From the NCBI GenBank assembly GCA_004297935.1, contig SCRE01000023.1, forward strand, positions 124,001-188,000: a stretch of DNA of 64,000 nucleotides. The letters are read 5' to 3'. The position numbers were made by a program, and so were the translations under genes. The stretch comes from Microbacteriaceae bacterium. Its GTDB lineage: Bacteria > Actinomycetota > Actinomycetes > Actinomycetales > Microbacteriaceae. Shown piece after piece: positions 43,817-53,063 of the stretch; the first letter of the stretch is position 1; each line of letters opens with the position of its first letter. Under the pieces are notes generated by a model, which saw only the letters and a program-made list of their open reading frames with translations, made no database searches and was not told the origin of the DNA.

Positions 43817-44070
43817 CGGATCGGGCCGAGATCGTCCGTCGTGTCTCCGGCGAGCATCGCAAGGTCCTCGCGAAGACCGGCATCCGCTGGAGTAGACAGG
43901 ATTCGCAGCAAATCAGCACGACGGATGCCGGCACGCTTCGCCGCGCTCACCGGCACCACCTCTGCAGCGGGAACCCCGTAGGACGTGATAATCACCCGCT
44001 CGCCCGACTCGACAGTGCGCAACACCTCAGCTGTGTGATTGCGCAAATCGCGTGCTGACACGTTGACCAT
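43813..44070 (-). CDS. Phd/YefM-type antitoxin
   Basis: About 85 residues: MVNVSARDLRNHTAEVLRTVESGERVIITSYGVPAAEVVPVSAAKRAGIRRADLLRILSTPADAGLREDLAMLAGDTTDDLG. The N-terminal half is the Phd/YefM DNA-binding fold and the C-terminal acidic helix should wrap the PIN toxin. Start at the ATG at 44070; GGAGGA abuts it, so the GTG three codons later may be used instead. The pair likely autoregulates. Confidence 0.9.
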   Translation of the reverse strand: MVNVSARDLRNHTAEVLRTVESGERVIITSYGVPAAEVVPVSAAKRAGIRRADLLRILSTPADAGLREDLAMLAGDTTDDLGPIR

Positions 44071-44251
44071 TCCTCCATTGTAGCCGTCCTGTAGCCCCCT
44101 GTAGCTGCGGATTCCGGGGCCGCCGCTTCTTGGATCGGCTCGTGGAATGGAAGCATCAATAGGCACGCCTACCCGTAGTCATCCGGCGCGAACCAGCGCA
44201 CACCGTTTCGATGGCTGATCTGCTGCGCCCCATGAGACTTACGCTGGAGGC

Positions 44252-45277
44252 ATGAGCGCCGAAGACACCGCAACTGCCGCATACGTCGAGCCGGGCAAGG
44301 AATACACGCGCGACACGAACTACATCGAGGACCGCATCACGCGGGACGGGCGTGACGGCTGGCCGGTCGAGTCCGGTCGCTACCGCTTGATCGCAGCACG
44401 CGCGTGTCCGTGGGCCAATCGCACCGTGATCGTGCGCAGGCTCATCGGCCTCGAAGGTGCGATTTCACTGGGTATGCCCGGCCCCACGCACGACCAGCGC
44501 AGCTGGACCTTCGACCTCGACCCGGGCGGTGTCGACCCGGTGCTCGGCATCGAACGGCTGCAGCAGGCGTTCTTCGCCCGTTTTCCGGACTATCCGCGCG
44601 GCATCACGGTGCCGGCGATCGTGGATGTGCCCAGCGGCAAAGTCGTCACGAACAATTTTCCGCAGATCACCATCGACTTCGAAACCGAGTGGGCGGCCTT
44701 CCACCGGCCGGGCGCCCCTGAGCTGTACCCGGATGCGCTGCGCGACGAGATCGACGCGGTCAATGACCTGGTCTTCCGCGACGTGAACAACGGCGTGTAT
44801 CGCGCTGGATTCGCGGGTTCCCAAGAAGCATACGAACGCGCGTATATACGACTTTTCGACCGACTCGACTGGCTTGAGGAACGCCTGACGCACCAGCGTT
44901 ATCTGGTCGGCGACACCATCACGGAGGCGGACATCCGCCTGTTCACCACACTCGCCCGGTTCGACGCGGTCTATCACGGACACTTCAAGTGCAACCGCAA
45001 CAAGCTGATCGAGATGCCGGCCCTGTGGGCGTACGCGCGCGACCTGTTCCAGACGCCCGGCTTCGGCGACACGATCGACTTCGTGCAGATCAAGCAGCAC
45101 TACTACATGGTGCACACCGACATCAACCCGACGCGGATCGTGCCACTCGGTCCGGATGTCGCGGGCTGGCTCACCCCGCACGGTCGCGCCGCTCTCGGCG
45201 GACGTCCGTTCGGCGGCGGCACCCCGCCCGGGCCGCCGATCCCGGGCGAGCGTGTGCCTGCTGCCAATGGCGCGTAG
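44252..45277 (+). CDS. Xi-class glutathione transferase / glutathionyl-hydroquinone reductase-like
   Basis: 341 residues. [25 protein letters not shown] holds the catalytic Cys in CPWA; the thioredoxin-like domain continues to [28 protein letters not shown]. The helical domain has [84 protein letters not shown]. These enzymes reduce S-conjugates of hydroquinones using GSH; an actinobacterium would use mycothiol instead. A glycine/proline-rich C-terminal tail ([12 protein letters not shown]) is extra. Possibly linked to detoxification of aromatics. Confidence 0.9.
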   Translation: MSAEDTATAAYVEPGKEYTRDTNYIEDRITRDGRDGWPVESGRYRLIAARACPWANRTVIVRRLIGLEGAISLGMPGPTHDQRSWTFDLDPGGVDPVLGIERLQQAFFARFPDYPRGITVPAIVDVPSGKVVTNNFPQITIDFETEWAAFHRPGAPELYPDALRDEIDAVNDLVFRDVNNGVYRAGFAGSQEAYERAYIRLFDRLDWLEERLTHQRYLVGDTITEADIRLFTTLARFDAVYHGHFKCNRNKLIEMPALWAYARDLFQTPGFGDTIDFVQIKQHYYMVHTDINPTRIVPLGPDVAGWLTPHGRAALGGRPFGGGTPPGPPIPGERVPAANGA

Positions 45278-45336
45278 CGGTCGAGTCCGGCCGCCGCCGC
45301 GTGGCGTTCACGTCCCGTTCGGTTTCGTCTGATCGA

Positions 45337-46332
45337 ATGAGTCTTGCGAGTGCGTGCACCGCCAAGCACGTGCGCTACCCGAATGGACCCGTTGTGACCA
45401 TCCGCACGGCCGAGTATCCGAGGCCGGATCACTTCCTTCTGCACCTCAGCGACACGCATCTGCTCGCGAATGACGGTCACCTCTACGACACCGTCGACAG
45501 TGCGCGGCACCTGCGCCAGGTGTTCGATGAGCTCGAGGCTTCGGGAGGCCGTCCGGAGGCCATCATCTTCACCGGAGATCTCGCCGACAAAGGCGAGCCG
45601 GATGCCTATCGCCGGCTCCGCGACATCGTCGAGCCGGCTGCCGCTCGCCTGGGCGCCGAACTGATCTGGGTGATGGGCAACCATGATGACCGGGCCGCGT
45701 TCCGGGCCGGACTGTTCGACGAGGTGCCGACCATGCGCGCGGTCGACCGGGTCTACGACGTCAACGGGCTGCGCGTGATCACGCTCGACACGACCGTGCC
45801 TGGCGAACACCATGGCGAAATCACGAGCGATCAGCTCGACTGGCTCGCCGAAGAGCTGGCATCGCCGGCGCCGCACGGGACCATCCTCGCGATGCATCAT
45901 CCGCCGGTGCCGAGCGTGCTCGACCTGGCCGTCAGCGTCGAGTTGCGCGACCAGGCAGGCCTCGCCGAGGTGCTCGAAGGAACGGATGTCCGCAGCATCC
46001 TTGCCGGGCACCTGCACTATTCATCGAGTGCGACGTTCGCGGGCATCCCGGTGTCCGTCGCGTCGGCCACCTGCTACACGCAAGATTTGAACGTGCCCGT
46101 GGGCGGCACGCGCGGCCGCGACGGCGCACGCGCGTTCAACCTGGTGCACGTGTACCCCGGCACCGTGCTGCACTCGGTCGTGCCGCTCGGTGCGTACCGG
46201 ACGCTCGAGTACGTGGACCCGGCGGAGAGCGAGCGCAGGCTGCGGGAGTCCGGCATCCGGATCGTGGACCGGATCAACGCGCCGGTGCATCCGGAGCCGC
46301 CTTATACGATGCCGATCCCGGTGCTGACGTAG
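45337..46332 (+). CDS. Metallophosphoesterase (cyclic-AMP phosphodiesterase-like)
   Basis: 331 residues. Calcineurin-like metal motifs appear in order: [41 protein letters not shown] and [16 protein letters not shown], the set for a dinuclear metal site of the class III cyclic nucleotide phosphodiesterases (CpdA/Rv0805 group). Start at the ATG at 45337; the open frame upstream is a shadow of the transferase gene. C-terminal [21 protein letters not shown] is an extension. Transcribed after the transferase with 59 bases between. Confidence 0.92.
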   Translation: MSLASACTAKHVRYPNGPVVTIRTAEYPRPDHFLLHLSDTHLLANDGHLYDTVDSARHLRQVFDELEASGGRPEAIIFTGDLADKGEPDAYRRLRDIVEPAAARLGAELIWVMGNHDDRAAFRAGLFDEVPTMRAVDRVYDVNGLRVITLDTTVPGEHHGEITSDQLDWLAEELASPAPHGTILAMHHPPVPSVLDLAVSVELRDQAGLAEVLEGTDVRSILAGHLHYSSSATFAGIPVSVASATCYTQDLNVPVGGTRGRDGARAFNLVHVYPGTVLHSVVPLGAYRTLEYVDPAESERRLRESGIRIVDRINAPVHPEPPYTMPIPVLT

Positions 46333-46342
46333 AGCCCTGCGA

Positions 46343-47194
46343 TCAGCCGTTGGTGAAGTGCGGCGGCCGTTTCTCGATGAATGCTCGCATTCCCTCACGC
46401 CGGTCGTCGAGGTCGAACAGGCCGTTGAAGGTTTGCCGTTCGAAGCGCACGCCCTCCGCGAGCGTCGATTCGAATGCGACCGATACGGCTTCTTTGGCCG
46501 CGTAGACCACCGGCAGGGAGAGCGCCGCGATGCCCGCCGCGATCTCGAGCACCTCATCGAGCAGCTTGTCTGCAGCGACCACGCGTGAGACCAAGCCGCT
46601 GCGTTCGGCCTCCTCGGCGTCCATCGTGCGGCCGGTGAGGATCAGATCCATCGCCTTCGCCTTGCCGATGGCGCGCGTGAGTCGCTGCGTGCCGCCCATC
46701 CCGGGGATCACACCGATCTTCACCTCCGGCTGGCCGAAGCGCGCCGTGTCGGCTGCAATGATGATGTCGCACATCATCGCGACCTCACAACCGCCGCCGA
46801 GCGCGTAGCCTGCAACGGCCGCGATCGTCGGGGTCCGGATCGCGGCGAACGCGTCCCACGCGTTGAAGATGCCGCTCATCGTCAGTTCCCGATGGGTCTT
46901 GCCCGCCAGCTCGGTGATGTCGGCACCTGCCGCGAACGCCCGCTCGGAGCCGGTGATGACGATCGCACCGACCTCCTCGTCGGTGTCGAGTTCGAGCGCG
47001 ACCTCGATGATCTCCCGCCTGAGCACCTCGTTGAGCGCGTTCAACGCGTCCGGCCGGTTCAGGGTGATCAGCCCGACCCTGCCGTGTCGCGTGACCAGGA
47101 TGCTCTCGTAGGCAGAGCCCGCGTAGTCGGCGCTCCCAGAACCGGCGCTGTCAGAGCCGGTGCTGACAGGGCCGGCGCTCTCGTCGTCACTCAC
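46343..47194 (-). CDS. Enoyl-CoA hydratase/isomerase family protein
   Basis: About 283 residues. After a Ser/Gly/Ala-rich start, crotonase motifs follow: [34 protein letters not shown] (oxyanion-hole region), [80 protein letters not shown] with the catalytic Glu pair. Starts at GTG 47194, overlapping the dehydrogenase stop by GTGA. Within the cluster it hydrates methacrylyl-CoA or another enoyl-CoA in valine degradation. It is the last gene in its operon. Confidence 0.92.
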   Translation of the reverse strand: MSDDESAGPVSTGSDSAGSGSADYAGSAYESILVTRHGRVGLITLNRPDALNALNEVLRREIIEVALELDTDEEVGAIVITGSERAFAAGADITELAGKTHRELTMSGIFNAWDAFAAIRTPTIAAVAGYALGGGCEVAMMCDIIIAADTARFGQPEVKIGVIPGMGGTQRLTRAIGKAKAMDLILTGRTMDAEEAERSGLVSRVVAADKLLDEVLEIAAGIAALSLPVVYAAKEAVSVAFESTLAEGVRFERQTFNGLFDLDDRREGMRAFIEKRPPHFTNG

Positions 47195-48177
47195 ATTGTC
47201 TCCTCTTCGCCGCTGCGTGCGCGGATGTCGTTGATGATTCCCGAGAAATCGAGCGCTGCCCCGTCTCCCGCGGCAAAGCGCTCGTACATCGCGCTCGCCA
47301 CGGTGCCGAGTTGAGCGTCGACACCGGTCGTCTCGATCGCGCGCGCGGCGAGCCCCAGGTCCTTGGCCATCAGTGCGCCCGCGAATCCCGCCCGATAGCC
47401 GTGGTTCGCGGGACTCGTCGGAACCGGTCCGGGAACCGGACAGTTCGTGGTCAGTGCCCAGCACTGCCCGGACGCGTTCGAGGCGACATCGAAGAGCGCC
47501 TCGTGGGTCAGGCCGAGCCGTTCGCCCAGGACGAAGGCCTCGCTCACGGCGATCATGGAGATGCCGAGGATGAGATTGTTGCAGACCTTGGCCGCCTGGC
47601 CGAGGCCCGGACCGCCGCAGTGCACAATGCGCTTGCCCATCGCTGCGAGAATCGGTTGCGCCGCCGCGAAGTCGCTCCGATCCGCGCCGACCATGAACGC
47701 CAGCGTCGCCGCAGTGGCGCCGACAACACCACCGGATACCGGGGCATCGACGTTACGGTGGCCGGCAGCCACTGCCAGCTCGTGTGCATGGATCGCGTCA
47801 TCGACCGCGATGGTGGACGACTCGATGAAGAGTGTGCCCGGCGCGGCGAGCTCGAGGAGCCCCTGCTCCCCGGCCGCACCCTGATACGCGTCGAGCACGT
47901 GCCGGCCCGCCGGGAACATCGTGATGACGACGTCGGCCCCGTGCACGGCCTCGGCCGCCGTCGACGCCAGCGGGAATCCGCCCTGCCGCGCCGATTCCAT
48001 CGCGGCGGCGGACACGTCGAAGCCCATCACCCGATAGCCCGCCCGGGTCAGATTGACCGCCATCGGTTCGCCCATGTGACCGAGTCCGAGAAAGGCGATC
48101 GTCACGCCCGGGTCTCTTCTCGTCGAGTCCGCGTTCGTCGAGCCTGCGCCCGTTCGGTCGGCGTTCGTTGCGTTCAT
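47191..48177 (-). CDS. mmsB: 3-hydroxyisobutyrate dehydrogenase
   Basis: About 328 residues from the ATG at 48177. [28 protein letters not shown] is the NAD-binding and substrate-entry segment, [22 protein letters not shown] the conserved SGG loop, and [16 protein letters not shown] holds the catalytic Lys. [31 protein letters not shown] matches the family C-terminus. Oxidises 3-hydroxyisobutyrate to methylmalonate semialdehyde. Eight bases separate it from the hydrolase gene upstream and it overlaps the hydratase by 4 bases. Confidence 0.93.
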   Translation of the reverse strand: MNATNADRTGAGSTNADSTRRDPGVTIAFLGLGHMGEPMAVNLTRAGYRVMGFDVSAAAMESARQGGFPLASTAAEAVHGADVVITMFPAGRHVLDAYQGAAGEQGLLELAAPGTLFIESSTIAVDDAIHAHELAVAAGHRNVDAPVSGGVVGATAATLAFMVGADRSDFAAAQPILAAMGKRIVHCGGPGLGQAAKVCNNLILGISMIAVSEAFVLGERLGLTHEALFDVASNASGQCWALTTNCPVPGPVPTSPANHGYRAGFAGALMAKDLGLAARAIETTGVDAQLGTVASAMYERFAAGDGAALDFSGIINDIRARSGEEETM

Positions 48178-48184
48178 TCTCAGC

Positions 48185-49291
48185 TCATCCCTCTCTCCAC
48201 GACCCGTGCACCGGTTGCGCGTGTGCCCGCTGTTCGTGTGCGAGGCCCAGTTCGCGCTCGCCGAGCGGCTCGAAGTAGGCGGTGACCGCAGCATCCGCTC
48301 CGGCTGGCATGAGGGTGGGATCCCAGCGTGGGGCATGATCCTTGTCGATGACCTGCGCGCGCACACCCTCGGCGAAGTCGTGCGCGGCAAACGCTCGCAG
48401 CGACACTCGGTACTCCTGATCGAGGGCCGCCTCGAGACTCTGCAGCCGCCGGGCACGTCGGAGTGCCTCCAGAGTGACGGCGAGCGCGGTCGGCGACTTC
48501 GCTGAGATGCGCTCCGCGGCATCCGTCGCTGAATTGTCGGGTGACGACCGCAGTCGCCGCAGGATGCCGTCCATCCTGTCGCCGGCGAACGCCGCATCGA
48601 TCCAGCCGCGCTCGCCCGCCAGCGCCCCGGGGGCCGGTGACGAGGCAACAGCCGCGATTGCGGCCGTCGCGTCAATAGACTCCAGTCTCGTGATCAGTTC
48701 GGGAAGGCGTTCCCGTTCGACCAGAGCGTCGGCAAGGCCGAGCGCGATCGCATCGTCGGCGTGCACCGTGCCCGCGCTCAGTGCGAGGAAGGTTCCCAAC
48801 TCGCCCGGGGCGTGCGACAACAGCCAGGTGCCGCCGACGTCGGGCACGAAGCCGATGCCGGTCTCGGGCATTCCGAGCGTCGAGTGCTCGGTGACGATAC
48901 GATGCGAGCCGTGCGCCGAGAGGCCGATTCCGCCGCCCAGGACGAGGCCGTCCATGATGGCGATGTAGGGTTTCGGGTACCGGGCGATGCTCGCATTGAG
49001 ACGATATTCATCCGCCCAGAACCGCGCAGCGTCACGATCGTCCCCGCGCACGGCGTCGCGATACAGCGACACGATGTCGCCGCCGGCGCAGAGCCCGCGC
49101 TCGCCCGCACCGGTGAGCAGCACGGTCTGCACGCCATCGTCGTCACGCCAGTCGTCGAGCGCACGCTGGATGTCGACGACCATGCCGTGGGTGAGCGCAT
49201 TGATCGCCTGCGGGCGGTTGAGGGTGATGTGTCCGAGGCGCCCTCGCCGGGCGAGGCGGACATCCTGACCGTGGGGTTCGCGCGGGGTCAT
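48185..49291 (-). CDS. 3-hydroxyisobutyryl-CoA hydrolase
   Basis: 368 residues, crotonase fold with the hydrolase-specific C-terminal extension. LGHITLNRPQAINALTHGMVVDI, ERGLCAGGDIVSLY (GGD loop) and IMDGLVLGGGIGLSAHGSHRIVTEHSTLGMPETGIGFVPDVGGTWLLSHAPGELGTFLALSAGTVHADDAIALGLAD fit the HIBCH family; Glu and Asp in the PETGIGF/PDVGG block are catalytic. Start at the ATG at 49291 fits family length. Releases free 3-hydroxyisobutyrate for the next enzyme. Confidence 0.91.
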   Translation of the reverse strand: MTPREPHGQDVRLARRGRLGHITLNRPQAINALTHGMVVDIQRALDDWRDDDGVQTVLLTGAGERGLCAGGDIVSLYRDAVRGDDRDAARFWADEYRLNASIARYPKPYIAIMDGLVLGGGIGLSAHGSHRIVTEHSTLGMPETGIGFVPDVGGTWLLSHAPGELGTFLALSAGTVHADDAIALGLADALVERERLPELITRLESIDATAAIAAVASSPAPGALAGERGWIDAAFAGDRMDGILRRLRSSPDNSATDAAERISAKSPTALAVTLEALRRARRLQSLEAALDQEYRVSLRAFAAHDFAEGVRAQVIDKDHAPRWDPTLMPAGADAAVTAYFEPLGERELGLAHEQRAHAQPVHGSWREG

Positions 49292-49564
49292 AGAGCTTCG
49301 TCGACCGCTGGGAGCATGGGAGCGAAGGCCGACTGGCCGCACCGTGCGTGGGAAGAGCCGCTCCGGCCCTGCACCGTACCGCAGATACTGATCCGTGCGC
49401 AGCCTCCGGCCGCGGTGCCATCGTCCTGCCACCGGACCGCGACCCGATCGCGGACAGCCCCGAAGCATCCGGTATTCTCAGAGATCGCCACGCCGATCAA
49501 CCCCTTCGTCGTCTCCAACCGTCTGTCGCTGTCCACAACCGTCTGCAGCCGTCTGCTTGCCACG

Positions 49565-50707
49565 CTACCGCCGAGCGCGCACAAGGGCACGCCCGATGAT
49601 CAGCCGCATGATCTCATTGGTGCCTTCGAGAATCTGGTGCACTCGCAGGTCACGCACGATGCGCTCGACGCCGTAGTCGGTCAGGTAGCCGTAGCCGCCA
49701 TGCAGTTGGAGGGCCATGTTCGCGACGTTGAAACCGGCATCCGTCGCCACGAGCTTGGCCATGGCGCACAACCGCACGGCGTCGTCGGCACCGGCGTCGA
49801 GCGCCTCCGCGGCGCGCCAGACCAGGGTGCGCGCACTTTCGAGCTCGGTGTCCATGTCGGCGAGCCGGAACAGCAACGCCTCGTTCTCGATGAGCGGCCC
49901 GCCGAATGCGGAGCGATCCGCGAGATAGGCGATCGCCTTGTCGAGCGCGGCCTGGCCACCGCCGATCGAGCACGCCCCGATGCCGATGCGCCCGCCGTCC
50001 AAACCCTGCATCGCGATCTCGAAGCCGGTGCCTTCCTCGGCGAGCCGCGACTCGACGGGAACCCGGACATCCTCGAGAAAAACTTGGCGGGTCGGCTGCG
50101 CATGCCAGCCCAGCTTCTTCTCGAGCGGGCCGAATGACAGCCCGGATGCGTCCGCAGGCACTGCGAAAGCCGTGATCCCGTGGCTGCCGGTCTCCGCCGT
50201 CCGAGCCATGACGACGTAGACCGCCGACGAGCCGGCGCCCGAGATGAACTGCTTGACCCCGTTCAGGACGTAGTCGTCGCCGCGCCGTTCGGCTTTCGTG
50301 CGCAAGGCTGCGGCGTCGGATCCGGCACCGGGCTCGGTCAGGCAGTAGCTGCCGAGCGATTCCATCGTCGACAGGCTGGGAAGCCATCGGGCTCGCAACG
50401 CGTCGGTGCCGAACGTATCGATCATCCAGGTCGTCATGTTGTGGATCGACACGTAGGCGGCGATCGTCGGGTCGCCCTTCGCCAGCTCCTCGAAGATCAG
50501 TACCCCGTCGGCCTTGCCGAGACCGGCCCCGCCGAATTCCTCGCGCGAGTAGATCGCGCCCATGCCGAGCGCTCCGGCCTGCCGGAGGACTTCGACGGGA
50601 AAATAGTGGGTCTCGTCCCACTCCGCCGCCTTCGGCGCCAATGTCTCGGCCGCGAACTGTCGCACCATCTGCACGATCGCCTGCCGTTCCTCGGAAAGCT
50701 CGAGCAT
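49565..50707 (-). CDS. Acyl-CoA dehydrogenase (isobutyryl-CoA dehydrogenase-like)
   Basis: 380 residues. The active-site Glu lies in HGGYGYLTDYGVERIVRDLRVHQILEGTNEIMRLIIGRAL, FAD and substrate motifs include CLTEPGAGSDAAALRT and KQFISGAGSSAVYVVMART, with the usual N-terminal ELSEERQAIVQMVRQFAAETLAPKAAEWD. The gene context (hydrolase, hydroxyisobutyrate dehydrogenase, hydratase) suggests isobutyryl-CoA as substrate. A gap of 273 bases separates it from the hydrolase gene, within which I see no gene. Confidence 0.92.
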   Translation of the reverse strand: MLELSEERQAIVQMVRQFAAETLAPKAAEWDETHYFPVEVLRQAGALGMGAIYSREEFGGAGLGKADGVLIFEELAKGDPTIAAYVSIHNMTTWMIDTFGTDALRARWLPSLSTMESLGSYCLTEPGAGSDAAALRTKAERRGDDYVLNGVKQFISGAGSSAVYVVMARTAETGSHGITAFAVPADASGLSFGPLEKKLGWHAQPTRQVFLEDVRVPVESRLAEEGTGFEIAMQGLDGGRIGIGACSIGGGQAALDKAIAYLADRSAFGGPLIENEALLFRLADMDTELESARTLVWRAAEALDAGADDAVRLCAMAKLVATDAGFNVANMALQLHGGYGYLTDYGVERIVRDLRVHQILEGTNEIMRLIIGRALVRARR

Positions 50708-50741
50708 CGCTACCCCCGTGGTCGCCGACCCATGCCCCAAT

Positions 50742-52466
50742 TTACTCGGGCCTTCTGGCGGATACCAGTGCACCGGCCACCCCGCGCTCCCACGGCGCCG
50801 GGATCGGGAAGTAGCGTTCGAGGAACTCGGTGACCGCCCGAGTGCGTTCCTCGACCGAGAGCTCCGGCCTGCTGCCGTCGTTCAGGCAGAACATGTCGTG
50901 ATCGCGGCGCCTCAGCAGCTTGTCCATCTGACGCAGCGCCATCCGCAGTGTCGTCTCGATGTAGCCGACCCGCGCCTGCGTCTGCACGACCGCCCGCCCG
51001 GTCATCAGTGCGTAATAGTGATAGAACGAGTTCGTCACCGAGATATCGGTCGCCGATCGGAACGCATTGCTTGCCGTCCGTGCGAACTCGTCCGCGAATT
51101 CGGCCTCGAGTTCGGCCATGACGCCACGTCGCAGTGGCACGGCGCAGTGCTCCAGGTGACGGGTCGTCACGCGGCCGAAGCGCTTCTGCAGCAATCGCCT
51201 GTTGACGCGAGCCGCGTTCTCGAATCCGCTGCGGCTCGGATCGCTCTCGCCGAGACCGATCCGCGTCGGCCCCTCGACGAACTTCGTGATGCCACCGGGC
51301 GAGAAGAACAATTCGGGTCCGACCAGGCGCCCGAAGAACATGTCGTCGTTGGAATACAAGAAGTGCTCGGCGAGGCCCGTGATGTGGTGCAGCTGGCTCT
51401 CCACGGCGTGCGAGTTGTGCGTCGGCAGCACGCTCGGGTCGGCGAAGAACTCGTCGCTGCGCACGATCGTGACCCGCGGATGCTCCGCCAGCCACTCCGG
51501 TCGCGGAGAGTCCGTCGCGATGAAAATGCGACGCACCCACGGCGCGAACATGTGCACGCTGCGCAGTGCATATTTCAATTCGTCGATCTGTCGAAAGCGG
51601 GCATCCGAATCGTCGCCGTCGCCGACCACATAACTGCGCATGCGCGCCGCGCGCTCGCGCTGGAACTCGAGTGAGGACCCGTCGACCCAGGAGAACACCA
51701 GGTCGATGTCGAAGTTCACGTCCGCTGCGAGCGGTGCGAACATGCTGCGCAGCGTCGGCCACATGCGCCCATACAACGTCACGGTGTCCTCGACCGCTTC
51801 CGACCGCGGCAACCGCGTGCGCATGAGCGCGTTCGGTCGCGGCGCGACGATCTCCTCCTCACCGAAGCGCCACAACTCGAGTTGAACGGCGGTTTCCGGG
51901 CCATAACGCAGGCGGCCGAGCGGTTCGATCCGCGGGCGGTACAACCTGAAAACGGATGCCTTGCGCTTGCTCGACAGGGAACCATCCGCCAGTAACACGG
52001 CCGCGCCAGCCTCGCGGTGCCGTATCGCCGAGTCTTGCGTCGCCGAGTCCTGCGTCTCCGGATCCTGCCTCGCCGAATAGAAGGGCTCATCGCGGAACGC
52101 CTCGGCGAGCGCCGCCGCCAACTCTTTGCGCCGACGTCGTTCGACCGCGATCACAGGTCGATCATGATCACCGCGAACGAGCAGGAACTCGATGCCGGCT
52201 GCATCCAGCGCCTTGCGCACGGCCAGAAGATCCTGAACCATCGACTGGTGCGGTGTGAGGTGACCGTTCAACAGCGCGTATTCGCCGTTGCGCACGACGA
52301 TGTCGTCGCGTGCAAATCTGGCCGATCGATACCCGGAGGTCACCAGCACCGGCTCGGTCTGAGCCGAGCCGTCCAGCATCACATCGTGGCCCGCTGGCTC
52401 GTGATCCGCTGGCTCGTGATCCGCCATGTCGCCCCTTGTCGCATCATCCCGGTTTTCTTCGTGCAT
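50742..52466 (-). CDS. Stealth family capsular polysaccharide phosphotransferase
   Basis: 574 residues. Conserved Stealth regions appear in order: DIDLVFSWVDGSS (CR1), RFRQIDELKYALRSVHMFAPWVRRIFIATD (CR2), PTHNSHAVESQLHHITGLAEHFLYSNDDMFFGR and HCAVPLRRGVMAELE (CR3), and HDMFCLNDGSRPELSVEERT (CR4). Such proteins transfer sugar-phosphates to cell-surface polymers. About 165 residues of unrelated N-terminal sequence precede CR1, starting with the tandem peptide MADHEPADHEPAGHD, encoded by a gctcgtgatccgct DNA repeat near 52395-52430. Overlaps no neighbour; the acyl-CoA dehydrogenase is 34 bases downstream. Confidence 0.88.
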   Translation of the reverse strand: MHEENRDDATRGDMADHEPADHEPAGHDVMLDGSAQTEPVLVTSGYRSARFARDDIVVRNGEYALLNGHLTPHQSMVQDLLAVRKALDAAGIEFLLVRGDHDRPVIAVERRRRKELAAALAEAFRDEPFYSARQDPETQDSATQDSAIRHREAGAAVLLADGSLSSKRKASVFRLYRPRIEPLGRLRYGPETAVQLELWRFGEEEIVAPRPNALMRTRLPRSEAVEDTVTLYGRMWPTLRSMFAPLAADVNFDIDLVFSWVDGSSLEFQRERAARMRSYVVGDGDDSDARFRQIDELKYALRSVHMFAPWVRRIFIATDSPRPEWLAEHPRVTIVRSDEFFADPSVLPTHNSHAVESQLHHITGLAEHFLYSNDDMFFGRLVGPELFFSPGGITKFVEGPTRIGLGESDPSRSGFENAARVNRRLLQKRFGRVTTRHLEHCAVPLRRGVMAELEAEFADEFARTASNAFRSATDISVTNSFYHYYALMTGRAVVQTQARVGYIETTLRMALRQMDKLLRRRDHDMFCLNDGSRPELSVEERTRAVTEFLERYFPIPAPWERGVAGALVSARRPE

Positions 52467-52680
52467 TCGGGGTTCTCCAGACCCGGTCGCGAGGCGAGCG
52501 GTGGAGCACGAAGGCGCACCCTCAGTCTACGGACCACGCGCCACCCGAGAGGCACGACGACCGCATCCGCACGGTGCATTCCGTTATGTGGCATCCGATG
52601 AAATCTCAATTCGCAAGCGTGGCGCATTCCACGTACTCTGAAACTCGAGCACCAGGGTTGGTGCCGGTGAGGGGGCCGAG

Positions 52681-53019
52681 GTGAGGTCGCGATTTCCCAT
52701 CAGCGTTGAGGTGCTGCGCCAGGAGGCGCGCGACGAACTCGATGCCGCCATCGAACACCGGGCCCGTCTGGGCGAAGACCCGTGGGACTTCCTGCCCGAG
52801 CTTCCGACCGTCGACGAACAGGTGGTTCTGGCCCTGCGAGCGGAAACGATCGAGTGGCACGAACTCGGTGCGCAGCGTGCCCGCGCCTACCATCCGGCTG
52901 CCGGAAGCCGTGGCGCGTCTGAGTTCGAATACCAGTTGCTGCGCCGCATCGCCCTGGACCATCCGGCGCTGACGACGACCGTCTGGGGTATGCTGGGCAA
53001 GTTGAATCGCGCCGCCTGA
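52681..53019 (+). CDS. Uncharacterised small protein
   Basis: 112 residues, GTG start at 52681 after tgagggggccgag. SVEVLRQEARDELDAAIEHRARLGEDPWDFLPELPTVDEQVVLALRAETIEWHELGAQRARAYHPAAGSRGASEFEYQLLRRIALDHPALTTTVWGMLGKLNRAA is soluble and mostly helical. I recognise no family. Divergent from the Stealth gene and convergent with the thioredoxin-domain gene. Confidence 0.6.
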   Translation: MRSRFPISVEVLRQEARDELDAAIEHRARLGEDPWDFLPELPTVDEQVVLALRAETIEWHELGAQRARAYHPAAGSRGASEFEYQLLRRIALDHPALTTTVWGMLGKLNRAA

Positions 53020-53063
53020 CGCGGCCCCGTAGCCGGCTCGATGACGGGCGTCCGTCGGCGCCG

